Of a stretch of 64,000 nucleotides of DNA, positions 9,816 to 20,613 are shown one piece after another. Position numbers and translations under genes: made by a program. This stretch comes from Symsagittifera roscoffensis (lineage: Eukaryota > Xenacoelomorpha > Acoela > Convolutidae): contig NC_087062.1 in NCBI RefSeq assembly GCF_963678635.1, positions 100,427,209 through 100,491,208 of the forward strand. The letters run 5' to 3'. Within the stretch, counting starts at the first letter, position 1. The number at the start of each line of letters is the position of its first letter. A model generated the notes under the pieces. The model was not told where the DNA came from, searched no databases, and worked only from the letters and a program-made list of their open reading frames with translations.

Positions 9816-10068
9816 AAAACCAACAAAAAGGCCTGGAAAGGTAATGTGACCCCGGGTTGACCTCCATAAACCGAAAATGCTTATCTTACATTTCCCCACA
9901 CCAAAAAAGCTTACTATACAATTGCCTGCATAAAATGTATGGAAAAATGCAAATCATACAATTTTCATACAATTTCAAAAAACCATTGAAAAAAGATTCA
10001 ATCTAGTTTCTCCGGCAAATACGACAGTCTGTTGATGAAAAATAACTACGTTTTTTTTTGAAAAAAAT

Positions 10069-10295
10069 ATGGTTATCATACAATTTCCATATATGAAAAT
10101 TTTATGATAACCATTTTTTTATGAAAGGCAAAATTTTCAGAAAAGGTTCAAACTTGTTTATAAACAAACTTAAAATATTTAAGAGTGCTTTTGCTCAATT
10201 TAAAGGACATTGCTCATCAAAAACGAAAATTTAACATGAAGCTAAAAAAATGGTTATCATACAATTTCCATTTATGAAAATTGTATGATAACCAT
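10069..10295. repeat. Paired hairpins in ~180-bp direct repeat, copy 2
   Basis: Palindromes at 10069-10114 and 10250-10295, duplicates of 1868-1913 and 2049-2094. Confidence 0.75.
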
Positions 10296-10432
10296 TTTCT
10301 CAGAAAAGGCAAGATGTTCAGAAACATGTTAAAACTTGTTTTTAATCAAATTTAAAGTAATTAAGAGTGCTTTTGCTCAATTTAAAACACCTTGCTCATC
10401 AAAAACGAGGTTTTAAAACCAGGTTTTTTGGT

Positions 10433-10477
10433 CAGTTTTACTCGTTACAAAATGGTAGTTTACGACGAGTAAAACTG
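10433..10477. repeat. 13-bp inverted repeat (hairpin), copy 2
   Basis: CAGTTTTACTCGT and its inverse, duplicate of 2232-2276. Confidence 0.65.
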
Positions 10478-10526
10478 AGATCTCAGAGGTCAGAGCCACA
10501 CAGTTCTTCTTCTCCGAAAATGACTC

Positions 10527-10567
10527 GGGGTAGGGTTTGGGTTAGGGTTAGGTTAGGATTAGGGTTT
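10527..10567 (+). repeat. Interstitial telomere-like TTAGGG repeat, copy 2
   Basis: Duplicate of 2327-2367. Confidence 0.7.
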
Positions 10568-10799
10568 CTTAAGAATAATTTCACAATCTTTGGACAACAG
10601 AATTGAAACAAAACTTAAATGGAAATTGTAGGATAAGCATTTTTGGTCAACCCACGCTGAGATGCAGTTGAAATATTTTCTACAATTTAAAAAAAGTTCT
10701 AACCGTTCTCAAATCAAGCAAGATGTTTTTCGATGTCTTGACCAAAAACAATGTGAGCGACTTTTTTCAAATATTCGAGCAAAATAACCACTGAGAATT

Positions 10800-11130
10800 G
10801 AGCGGTCTGAGCGGTTTTTTTAGACAATTACGCCAAAAAAAATCTTGCTTCAAAATGAGCGGTTTGAGCGGTTTTTGAACGGTTTATCTAAAAAAACCGC
10901 TCAAAATCCGCGCAAGTTTTGAACGGTTTTGAGCGGTTTATCTAAAAAACCGCTCAAAAACTGCAAAGATTTGAACGTTTTTTTTAGATAAACCGCTCAA
11001 AACCGTTCAAATCTTGCGCGATTTTTGAGCGTTTTTTTTTTAGATAAACCGTTCAAAAACCGCTCAAACCGCTCATTTTGAAGCAAGATTTTGAGTGTAT
11101 ATGTCTAAAAAAAAACCGCTCAAACCGCTC
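10800..11130. repeat. Foldback element, copy 2
   Basis: Duplicate of the palindrome at 2600-2930, with a few substitutions and the same arm structure. Confidence 0.8.
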
Positions 11131-11194
11131 AAATCTTGCTTCAAATTAGGTGAAAAATCTCGACTCGGGTACGATCAGAGCTCTCAACGCTAGG

Positions 11195-12881
11195 ACAGTG
11201 ACGACGACAACGTGTCGCTCACAAACCTAATTCACCAGAAGGGATCGGACTCTAGACTGCAAGAGAAGCCGCCTCCGGTCAGCGGGGACCAGCCTATGTT
11301 CTGCGAGGACCTGCCTCTGGCCAGCCTCAGCGACGATCAGCCTCAGATGATAAAGTGGCCCAAACGGAGACTGAGACGTTTGGGCAGATTCTGGTTGGTT
11401 CTTCGTCAACAGTTTCAAGAGGCATTGAAAGATCTAATCTCTCAAACGTAACTGCTTCATCAACCTTATTTTAACTGTTCGCATTGTTATAAACAGCTCA
11501 TAGTGATCTTTCGAGTAATATATTTCGGGTGCCCCTATCAACGACGCAGGTTATTGCGGTTAATAGCGCCGATCTTGCCAACTCTCTGTTGCAAGAGGAG
11601 TTCTGGATCAAACAATGGTAATAACCTCCTAGGACTCAGCAGTGGGATCTTTTATGAGGTGATGTACTGCGACAACGCGACTGACCAAACCCTCCGAGCA
11701 ACCTGGACCCTCCTTTGTGATGCGTCGCTATGACCTGAAGACGGTGATCAATGTAAGTATAATTTGTGTTTTTTAGAGACACTTTTCGTATTAGCTGACA
11801 ACCCAGAACTAATTTTTTTTTGTGCCAGCTCTCAATTGATAAGGAATTAAATAGTTAAATGGATTCTTGTTTTTCAGTAATTTGGACAAAGATAGAAATA
11901 TTTCACAACCAAAATCCCAAAATAATAAGGTTAAAATCGTGAAGGTGAAGGATAATGATGTCCAGAGAATGTTCCTAAGTAGCCTGCCGCAGCTCTGGAT
12001 TGCAGAGGCAGACGCCGGTGCTTCTGATAGGCCATCCTTCACCGTGTGTAATGCGGTGGCTGATGTATCACTCGGACGTCTGCACAAACGACTGCTGGCG
12101 AAGACGGACTACCGGGCGTCATGGGATTTCAGGCGCTTGAAAATGTACCAAGCTGGCTCCGATTCGCCTTTCTCGCAGCACAGAGTCTCAGGGGCATGTT
12201 TCATTTGACGACTTCTGAGTGGTTAGTTGTTGTTTAATACCAAATATGTAATTGGAGCTTAATATTTATATACGCTGAAAGGCTCTCTCTGTATTCAAGT
12301 TCGCTTGACGTTTCACTGTGTCAGCTCGCTGCGCACAATGTCAATGAGTATGAAGCCCTCGCGACGAGCAAAAGGATTGGTGTGTTCTTTGGTGGCCACG
12401 AGGAGCTGGAAGGAGGTTCCTACAAGCAAACAGTTTCAGAGAGGCAAGCTTTTGTGACACCCTCCCACTCCCTCTTCATGGTGGAGGCCCATTCCGAGTC
12501 GCTTGTCGTGGGGTGTACGTTAACTGAGTGCTTGTATTTTTTAAGACTTTTTCCTGAAAAAAAAAACAAAAAAATCAGCAAGATGACCTATATAAGAGTT
12601 TCCACTGCGTTCATTATTTTAAAAAAATCTTTATAAAAGTGCAGTTCCGTTTGGTTGGAAAGCATTGGTATACTAATTGGTTGGAATAAAAAAACTGTAA
12701 AAAGGGAAATAAAGTGGGCTAACCTAGCTGGTAAGCCTTTAACCTGTTTGATGAATGGGCATTTGGGGCGCCGTGCCAACTATTATAAGGAACCGCATTT
12801 GGGGCGCCGTGCTAACTATTATAAGGAACCTCATTTGGGGGTGCCTCCGGATCGTTGTGGTATGTATTAACAATATTCTTC
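11195..12881 (+). pseudogene. Unidentified gene fragment with intron-like signals, copy 2
   Basis: Same layout as 2995-4680. Coding-like blocks lie at 11206-11451, 11540-11616, 11878-12208 and 12310-12520, with an intron candidate at 11753-11877 (GTAAGTAT ... TTTTTCAG). The 36-bp repeat recurs at 12760-12845. Substitutions relative to copy 1 include amino-acid changes (SSTVCKAV versus SFTVCNAV), so coding constraint is not evident. Family unknown. Confidence 0.33.
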
Positions 12882-13438
12882 TAATTCCAAGATTATTTTT
12901 TCTTTTTTTGTTTTTGTTTATTTAAGTTAATTGTTTGCTTGGTTAAATTGGTGTATGTTAATCAGTACTTAATTTGAATTTCATTTTCTTGTTTATGTTC
13001 AAAATTGGCATCAACGGTTAAGAGGTTTCGTAAAACTGTTCTTGTTTTTCGTTTTTGGTCATTTAACTCCTTATATCTATTTTTGACGGGATTTTTTTTA
13101 CTGCTCGGTTTGTTAATTAAATGGGACAAATCCCCTCATGTTAAAATCCCCTTCTGCAATTAAAACATTTGTCTTAATTGCTGAGGTGGGAGGGTTTACC
13201 AGCATTTAGTACAATTGTCTTAAGTGCTGAGAAAAAAAGCGCCCACTCCAGCCCCACACCCCCAGCAATTAAACGCCGAGAGGAGGGGGAAAAAAGAAAA
13301 AGATAATTATTTGAAAGGTAGTTGAAGTAGAAAATTGACTTGGGGAAAAATTGAGAGGTTAATTGTCTCATTCGTTGAGACTCATCTTTTTGTCACCTAA
13401 GCTGAAAAAAAAAGACTGTCACTGGCGGAAACGTTCAC
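12882..13438. other. AT-rich spacer, copy 2
   Basis: Duplicate of 4681-5236; no recognisable feature. Confidence 0.6.
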
Positions 13439-13635
13439 CAAATCTACGAAAGTCAGGGAATGAAAAAATTCGTCCACGCGGGATACATGTTGAAACACTT
13501 AAATTAGAAATTTTGACTGAGGAAACCATCGACGATTTGTGAAATCCAGTGATAAAAAGAGCAAATTGGTTGCGGAATCCACTGAAAAACAGTGTAATCC
13601 AGTTTTTGGTAATCTCCCTGACTTTCGTAGATTTG
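13439..13635. mobile_element. MITE-like element with 21-bp TIRs, copy 2
   Basis: Duplicate of 5237-5433. Perfect terminal inverted repeats lie at 13439-13459 and 13615-13635, with the right end flush with the element B 5' LTR. Confidence 0.65.
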
Positions 13636-13933
13636 TGGTACTGCAGCTTCCGCAGTACGTAACCTTGAGGACAGTTTGCTAGATACTGCATCTGCAGTAA
13701 CCATATGTGCTAGCTATATTTATTATGCTATTATTATGTAAGAGTGGTCAAGTCCATTTGATGTTAAGAAAACTTTATAGATGAGTTGGTCAGTGTTTCA
13801 TATTTCAAGCTATAAAACAGTAACCAATCTCAGCTACTAACTTTGTTAACAAGACAAGATCGAGAACAGTAAATTAACAGTATCTTTTCTTACTTTTATT
13901 CTACAACACGCTACGCAGTTTAGGAATATCACA
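13634..13933 (+). repeat. 5' LTR of element B
   Basis: 300 bp beginning TGTGGTACTGCAG and ending GGAATATCACA. A TATAAAA box at 13811-13817 is the likely Pol II promoter. The final A is also the first base of the gag start codon. Confidence 0.95.
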
Positions 13934-15267
13934 TGGCGCAGCCAGCAGGATTTCTGGCTCAAGATAATAGAACATGGGAATTCCTGTTTTCTGGACCACA
14001 GCGAACTCTGATCCACCTTGGAATTTTAAAGTATGGTTCGATCAGTTCCTGATGGCGGTAACTGTAAAAGAAAATTTCAACCCAGAAGTTATGCTGGAAG
14101 ATCCTAAACCAGTGTTGGAGGAGCCGGAACCCCGGCCAGAAACACCCAGAGAGGGTGAATCCGCTGCTGCAACAGCAGCTAGAGAAGCACGGGACAGACT
14201 ATTAAAAGATCTAGTAGCAGCCGAGAATGAAGAGAGGAGAGAAAGAGGACCTAAAGTAGGTCACAATATTTACTACAACGAAGTTCAAAAGTGACTAGTA
14301 TCCAGGCTATTTTTTGCGTTTGGGACGGAAGGAAAGAAACCGTTTCTTCAAAAAAACCCACATGTTGAGATTTCTAAATTGGAATTTAGAGAGATGGCCA
14401 GATTAGCAAAGGAGACTTTTGAAAAATGCCAGAGCATCACCTATGAGCGTTAAAAGTTATTTAATAGATCGCAGGAAATGGGAGAATCGTTAGTGTCATT
14501 TCATGCCGCACTAACTGCTCAAGCAGCGAAATCGGCATTGGACACCTTTAGAAGATGAGTTAGTCAGAGATCTCTTCATTTCTAAAATGCGAAGCCCAGC
14601 ATTGCAGGACACACTCACGTTTGAGACATTACCTCCTGAGGAAGTGTTAAAACCTGCGAGAAAATTCGAACAGAGTAAACAATCGACACAGGCGTTTCAG
14701 AAGTCCACTCTGGGTACTGCACAAACAATAACTCAAACAGGTTCTCAAATTAAAATCAAGCAGGAACCGATACTAGCGGTGGGAAACAGGAATCAGAATA
14801 GTAGAAAATCCTATCGCGAAAGGAATAGACGGAAACAGCCGGAAGGAAGGGCGATATCGAATAAATATAATGCAGATGATAGGAAACAATGCAATAGGTG
14901 TGGCAAACCATTTGTAGATGGTCATTTGAAAAATTGTGCGGCAATGGGAAAAAAATGTATGAACTGCAATAAACCGAACCACTTTGCTCGAATGTGTCGT
15001 TCGCAACAAGTCAGTGAATTAACCGAGAATACAGAGAGCTCGGAGGAAGAATGTAATTTGATTCAAACATTTGATTCGTGCGAAGAATTTGAGGTTATGG
15101 TAATTGAACAAAAAGACAATCAGATAGAGATGATCACTCGATACATCGAAGAGAAAGTAAAAGAGAACAGTGGCAGTAATGGAGTAAGTAAACTCGAAAC
15201 GAAAAAGATTGACATTCGGAAACATTCAACATCGGGAAGGATGAAATCATTGAAAGCCCTAATCTGA
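13933..15267 (+). pseudogene. gag: Element B gag (broken)
   Basis: Structural capsid/nucleocapsid protein. Starting at the LTR/PBS-spanning ATG, the first frame runs only about 39 codons. The conserved WNFKVWFDQF segment is in the 13974-14294 frame, followed by a P/E-rich then alanine-rich helix. The gag core (EMGESLVSFHAALTAQ) lies around 14475-14530 in another frame. The C-terminal frame 14587-15267 is open and carries CNRCGKPFVDGHLKNC and the canonical CX2CX4HX4C knuckle CMNCNKPNHFARMC, then an acidic tail. Its TGA stop is in frame with protease. Confidence 0.88.
13934..13951 (+). promoter_or_regulatory. Primer-binding site of element B
   Basis: TGGCGCAGCCAGCAGGAT abuts the LTR. It is a near match to the complement of the tRNA-Ser 3' end, with one more mismatch than copy 1. 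Confidence 0.75.
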
Positions 15268-15285
15268 ATTGATAACCAAATAAAT

Positions 15286-15609
15286 ATGCCAGTGGACACC
15301 GGAAGCCCAATTTCATTTATAAATTGGACAGTGGCGAAACAGATTTTGGATTCGTTAGGGAACATACAGTTCACCCCGGTCGAAAAATTGAACTTGCCAG
15401 CACAATTCGTGGACTATAATAAAAAACCAATAGCAATATTGGGTGCAGTGAAAGCGAAGATACGGTCCGCTGGCTGGGAAATTCCGGATGCTACATTTCT
15501 GATAACTGAACGAAGGACACGGTGTATCTTAGGCTTAGATTTACAAAATAAAGTGGGTATAACCACTACACAAAGACCCGCCCGAAGAAAAAATCCCGAT
15601 TTGACTTAA
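15286..15609 (+). pseudogene. pol: Element B aspartic protease (retropepsin)
   Basis: About 107 residues. The catalytic motif DTGS is at the N-terminus (VDTGSPISF), there is a hydrophobic core, and the C-terminal ILGLDLQNK corresponds to the conserved retropepsin ILG(R/L)D motif. It would release Gag and Pol products. It lies in the same frame as gag across one TGA, but RT is in a different frame after the TAA at 15607-15609. The domain itself looks intact. It is called a pseudogene because no continuous polyprotein is encoded. Confidence 0.85.
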
Positions 15610-15613
15610 TGCT

Positions 15614-16759
15614 GTGCCAACAGTCGGGGCTGTGGAAAGAAAATTCTATGATGATTTCAAACCTCTGTTTGACAGAAAAGGACGATCAGTACATCATGTA
15701 GTAAGTACAACGTTCAAGTACCCTCTCTGCCCGATTCAGGAAAAGGGGAGGAGAATGCCCATCCATGTGCAAGGAAAAGTTGAGAAGGAAATCGAAAAAT
15801 TACTACTGGAAGGCCATGTTCAAAAGTTAGACAAATGTACTAGTGATTGTTTCATAGCCCCTATTGTCATCACAGTGAAGAAAGATGATTCAATTAAATT
15901 GGCTCTGGATGCAAAGCCCATCAACAGACAATTATACAAAAACAAGTATCAGATGCCGAATGTGGAGGAGCTATTAGACGGTGTCAGTCAGATAGTAACT
16001 GCACAAGCAGCAGGTACCTTGTTTTTCACAGTGTTAGATTTGAAATATGCGTATAGTCAGTTAAAATTGACACCGCAAACTGCAAGACAGTGTAATTTCA
16101 ACATCGTAGGGGGGAAAGCTACGGGTACATATCAATTTTCGACGGGATTCTACGGGTTGGCAGATATGCCAGCCGAATTTCAAAAAGCAATGGATCGGAC
16201 GTTAAATAATTCTAAAAGCACGTTTTGTTTCTTGAACGACATATTGATCGTCTCAAAGGGATCGGAGCTAGAACATGAAAAACTAATTACCGACGTTCTA
16301 CTGAAATTAGATAAGGAAAACTTATCTCTGAAGCTGTCAAAATGTGAATTCTTTCAAACAAAAGTAAATTGGCTTGGACATAAACTTTTAGAAAGTGGTG
16401 TTACCCCGAAAATTACGAAAACGGAAGCTATCCTTAAGTTAGAGCACCCCAAGTCGCTCAAACAACTTACATCCTTTCTAGGTAGCATTAATCACCTTTC
16501 GAAGTTTATACCAAATGCAGCTAATTTGACAGACAAGCTTAGACCATTATTGCGTGAGGAAAATGAAAAGAAAAAATTGAAAAATATTAGAGTCCCAGTA
16601 AAAAAATTCAAATGGGGACCCGAATACACTGAGGTATTCGAAAAAATCAAACAAGCAGTAGCAAACATTGCTAAACTGAATTATTATGACCCGATGAGGG
16701 ATACTCGGATCAAATGCGATGCAAGCCATGGTGGACTAGGGGCATCGTTAGAGCAATAA
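15614..16759 (+). pseudogene. pol: Element B reverse transcriptase (catalytic YxDD changed to FLND)
   Basis: 381 codons covering the RT fingers, palm and thumb and the start of RNase H. Visible motifs are LDLKYAYSQ (first Asp), STGFYGLADMPAEFQKAMD, and FLNDILIVSKG at 16229-16255, where the first Asp of the YxDD box is Asn (AAC at 16235-16237). Then come LSKCEFF and WLGHKL, the usual Gypsy thumb motifs, and the connection FLGSINHLSKFIP. RNase H begins IKCDASHGGLGA. The frame ends at TAA 16757-16759, in the middle of RNase H. As written the enzyme should be inactive. Confidence 0.93.
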
Positions 16760-17556
16760 ACAGAAAAGAATGAATGGATTCTAATTTCATTCGCATCGCG
16801 CTACCTGAATAATCAAGAAACAAGTATTCTACTAATGAGCTTGAGTTGTTAGCGGTAGTGTGGGCAGTTGATCGTTTCAAACATTACTTATTAGGAAAAG
16901 AATTTGTAATAGTCACTGATCATAAGGCATTAACATCCGCCTTAGAGGGAAATAGGTCCAACAAAACATATCAATCAAGACTAACGAGATGGGTGGATAG
17001 ATTATTGCCTTATCAATTCAAAATTGTCCATTTTCCGGGAAAGGATATGGGGATAGTCGATTATCTATCTAGAGAACCAACCGGAGAACCTTGGCCAGAA
17101 ACCAAATTGGATGAAAAATTTGTGGTCACTTCAATTGAGTGTTTTCATAGAGCATTCGACTGTTTGAACAGTCGACTGAATGATACTGATGTGACAATTC
17201 AGAGTGAAAAAGTTCTAGAATATTCTCAAAATCAGAAAAAAGAAGACAAGTTATCAAAATCCAGGCGTGGTTGCCATAGCAACAAAACCGTCAAAAACCG
17301 AACAAAGCTCGACCGGAACGAGAACGGTTGCAATTCAAATTTTTTGCCTATTAATAACGTGTTGAATCAGAACACTTTTGTCAAATTCAATAGAGCAGTT
17401 CAGTCGGTCAATTTAATCAAAAATAGTAAACAAGTCTCAGAAGAAATGGAGGACGGAAAAATGAAGAAAAAGACAGTGAGGATCGGAGACTGTAGGACAC
17501 AGGAGGAGAGCGATAAATTAACAGAGGAAGAAATAACCGAGACTACCTTTCATTGA
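16760..17556 (+). pseudogene. pol: Element B RNase H (remainder) and connector
   Basis: After the TAA the sequence still reads LISFASRYLNNQET in frame. A frameshift near 16820 then moves it to the 16846-17556 frame: NELELLAVVWAVDRFKHYL, VTDHKALTSAL (catalytic DxxAL) and VHFPGKDMGIVDYLSR, the characteristic end of Gypsy RNase H. It is followed by a lysine-rich connector of about 150 residues leading to integrase, with two TGA codons at 17554 and 17569. Confidence 0.9.
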
Positions 17557-18796
17557 ACGTGTCGGATATGAAGAGGAACGCTAGAACGAGCGGGGTCAGA
17601 TAGTTTCGAAGAAGACAGTTGTGCTGCACGATCAGTAATGTGGGATCAAGACGCTGAGGAAACAAAAAACTTACTATCCATTAGGGATCTGGTCAGCAAA
17701 GATCAAGAGATGTCGGGAAACATCAAAGAGCTGGAGGCGGTAACTCAGATGGTTACGAGTAGCCCAAGAGCAGGTACTCGTTCAGCTTCACCAACTAAAT
17801 CTATCATAGAAGTGGATCTAACCGCGGAGGACGACGATCAGAGTCAAGAGGTCAGCGAAATTCAACCATCGAAAAGGATTAACAAACGACAAACTCAGTT
17901 CGAGAGCTCATTGGCAGACATGGGAGACGTCGGGAGATTCAGTTTATCGAAACTGTTCGATAAAACGCTATTGGCTGAACTCATCTCTGAGGATGTGTGG
18001 ATGGACCGATTGCGTCGCGTAATAGAGAGGAAGGATCGGGCAGGATTTGAACTCATGGGCCCATTTACGAATCCGCTGTGGAATCAACTCTCAGTAATCG
18101 ATGACTGCATTCTGGTAGACAATATGCTAGCAGTACCAATTCAACTACGTCAAGCAGTTATGAAAAGCATTCATAGAGGACATCCGGGCAAGAGGCAATG
18201 ATTGACGTGTCGAATTATTTGTGGTGGCCCCACATGCACAAGGATATCGTGAACTTAGCGGAAGAATGTAGAGAATGTACACGCTATGGTAAGAATGCAA
18301 AATATATTTTACCAAAAAATTCCTCACAACCACTGCCACTGCTATCGCAGCCAGGTCAGGAGGTTCAGTTAGATTACGCAGGACCTTTAGAAGATTAAAA
18401 AGGAAAGAAAATATACTTGCTAACAGCGATTGATCGGTTTTCGAAGTTTCCTTCGGTGAAAGTGACAAAATCAACGGGGGGGGGGGGAAATCCACTATAA
18501 AATTCCTACAGTCGTACACAGATACACACGGAATCCCAGAATTGATAAAAACCGATCAATTTTCCGGATTCAAAGGAAAAGCAATGAAAAAATTTTGTCT
18601 CGAAAATAATATAGAACAAAAGTTCTGCCCGGTGGGCGACCGTCGCGGGTGTGGTCTAGTTGAAAGAACAATTCAAACCATAAAACGGCGTTTGGGGGTG
18701 ATGCTACTGGAAGAAAATGTAAAGTCAATTAAACTATGTCTCAGTACGAGAATCATGGACATGCGGTGGATAAAGCAGAAAACCATCCAGAAACAC
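17557..18796 (+). pseudogene. pol: Element B integrase (HHCC and D,D35E present, frame broken)
   Basis: The zinc-binding domain has HRGHPG (HX3H) at about 18170 and CRECTRYGK (CX2C) at about 18270, separated by a frameshift near 18190. The catalytic core shows the first Asp in VQLDYAGP (18367-18390), a TAA at 18396, then after a 12-G run (18476-18487) a further frameshift to 18542-18799. That part has KTDQFSGFKG and GCGLVERTIQ, with exactly 35 residues between the second Asp and the Glu. The G-run is a likely site of replication or sequencing slippage. The core is then split by the insertion at 18797. Confidence 0.9.
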
Positions 18797-18902
18797 TAAT
18801 TTAAGTGTTTCAACATGTATCCCGCGTGGACGAATTTTTTCATTCCCTGACTTTTGTAGACTTTCACAAATCTACGAAAGTCAGGGAGATTACCAAAAAC
18901 GG
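18797..18902 (-). mobile_element. Rearranged MITE-like fragment inserted in integrase
   Basis: These 106 bp are the reverse complement of pieces of the 5237-5433 element joined tail to head. The part corresponding to about 5237-5310 is followed by the part corresponding to about 5398-5431, joined across a short 'cac'. The join forms a local inverted repeat (CCCTGACTTTTGTAGA / TCTACGAAAGTCAGGG). It interrupts the integrase reading frame. Confidence 0.65.
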
Positions 18903-20277
18903 AGTTTAAAATTTTACGAGATAAATTTGTAGAATTCTCTGATCATTTAGATAAGCAGCATCTGGAGAGGTCGGCATTAACTGCAAACCAACCCAAGAAG
19001 AGGATTGACCAATCTCGAGATTCTCTGAAAATCGTAAAAAAGGGGCAGAAAAGCAGGAATGTCAGCCCTCTCTTCAAACAGGCGAGTATTTCGACACAGG
19101 AGAGAAACAGAGCAAGAACTCTCCGGAATCTGTTAGAGGCTAACGCAAACTGGAATGCAGAGCGGCGTAGATATGACGGACCGAGCCTCACGCAACTAGT
19201 CGACACTACGAGTACAATCGACCCAGAGTTGCGAAAGGAGCTTCTTTACTCATGGGAAAAAGGATTTGTCGAGGACAAACCAAAGGGGTCGGAGTGGAAC
19301 AACCACAACCTCAGCCGCAGAGACGAGACAAGAAAAAGTGGGGCGGCACTGACAAAACCGTTCAAAGGGAAAGTTGCTTTCGATTCACCAAAAACAGTGA
19401 CAACAGCTGCAGGAGCAGTATACCGCAAAAGTGAGCTGGTAAAGATACCGAGTTCCCCAACGAAGATACCCTAGGACGGGGCGAACCAGAAGGAGAAGGC
19501 AAATAGTCCATCAGAGGAGCCAAAGAGTAAGCACCAGAAGAAAGATGACAAGCTATTTGAGGACACGATATCGGAAGAGGAGGAATGGAACATACCGAGG
19601 GAACAGGTACAGGACCTGTTTCAAGACAGCGAGACTAATGTCACATCGCGGGACACACCAGTCGGTGGGTGACTCAACTTAGTAATAAAGCGAGCAAAGC
19701 CGAATCTCGGGGGTCTAAGACAGTGGGACCGAAAACACAAGAGCAGGTGGCGTTAAACCCGATAGGAGACCCGCAGGATAAAAGGGTTCGAACACTTACA
19801 TCCAAAGGGAAAGTGGATAAAAAGAAAGCTGCTGTGACAGCAGAAGAAGTCACTGATCCAGGACAATCAGAAACGGTGGACCAAACTGATCAACCATGCA
19901 GTTCGAACACCAAAGCTAGGCAGTCTAAGAAGCGCATAACAAGGGACACCTCGCCTAGTTCAATCTTGAATGCGTTCCAAAAACAGGATATGGGAGACGA
20001 GGAATGGCAAAGCCTCGCCGATCAAGTGTTGACTAGAGGTCTGCAGAGAACGGCGGACGAAATAATTAGATCGAGAACGGATAACCAGACAAAAACGGCA
20101 GGCGAACACGGATCTCCATCAGGAATTTCGGACGACTCAGTCGTAGACGATCAAGGAAGTGCGAGCGTGAGGCGTAGTAAGCGAACCACGAAAAACCAGG
20201 GGCCAAAAAGACTGGGCAGCCCAGTCAAACATTCGGTGAATTACAATAGCGCGGACGAAGAAGCAGACATTAATTAA
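18903..20277 (+). pseudogene. pol: Element B integrase C-terminal region
   Basis: A basic, low-complexity tail following the core. Frame 2 runs to TAG 19472-19474 (FKILRDKFVEFSDHL ... QERNRARTLRNLLEANANW) and continues in frame to a TGA at 19669-19673. A frameshift then leads to 19669-20277. The last part is K/R/S/D-rich and contains RRSKRTTKNQGPKRLGSPVK, resembling the arginine-rich motif near the end of many Gypsy integrases. No chromodomain is recognisable. The TAA at 20275-20277 is directly followed by the ATG of the next small ORF. Confidence 0.75.
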
Positions 20278-20445
20278 ATGGCTCTAGAGCAATATCGATA
20301 CGGGCTGGCGAATGTCAAGACGGACAAGAGTAACCCGATGGAAACCCGATTGAAGCTTCTAGAACGCCATTTGTTTCGGAAGAAGTTTGGCTATCCGCAT
20401 TGGATACAATACAACCGTGGAGCACGCAGTGGAAAGTGCCGTTAG
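20278..20445 (+). CDS. Small 55-residue ORF at the 3' end of element B
   Basis: The ATG at 20278 touches the stop codon of the preceding pol frame (TAAATG). The ORF has 55 codons, starts MALEQYRYGLANV, is rich in basic residues, and ends with TAG at 20443-20445. It lies where envelope or accessory ORFs sit in some Gypsy elements, but it has no signal peptide or membrane segment. I do not recognise it. It could be the end of pol after a frameshift. Confidence 0.4.
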   Translation: MALEQYRYGLANVKTDKSNPMETRLKLLERHLFRKKFGYPHWIQYNRGARSGKCR

Positions 20446-20600
20446 AAGTTAAGCAACACTCAAAATAGAAAGAAGAAATTGGAAAAACTTATAGTAAAAA
20501 CTAAACACCTTCATCATCAATGGGGCCACAAAAACTGAGCTGAAAAACTCGCAGTATTGTTATGTATAAAATTTTATATGTATTAGATAAAATTTTATTG

Positions 20601-20613
20601 GTCCCTGGGGGAA
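20601..20613 (+). promoter_or_regulatory. Polypurine tract of element B (candidate)
   Basis: GTCCCTGGGGGAA immediately precedes the 3' LTR TG and is the expected position of the plus-strand primer. It is short and interrupted by pyrimidines, so it may have decayed. 20446-20600 is otherwise a non-coding A-rich leader. Confidence 0.5.

Larger units (their letters stand above)
7944..16145. repeat. Right copy of 8.2-kb tandem duplication
   Basis: This is the complete 8202-bp unit. Its left edge is the junction at about 7943/7944 and its right edge is where copy 1 stops matching in element B RT. To the right the sequence continues without a break into the rest of element B, so this copy keeps the original B context. 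Copy 1 is the truncated side for B, while A is truncated here instead. Confidence 0.93.

Noticed and set aside
19780-19800. Sequence similar to a tRNA B-box (GGGTTCGAAC)
   Set aside because: No A-box or cloverleaf around it; it lies within the integrase C-terminal frame.
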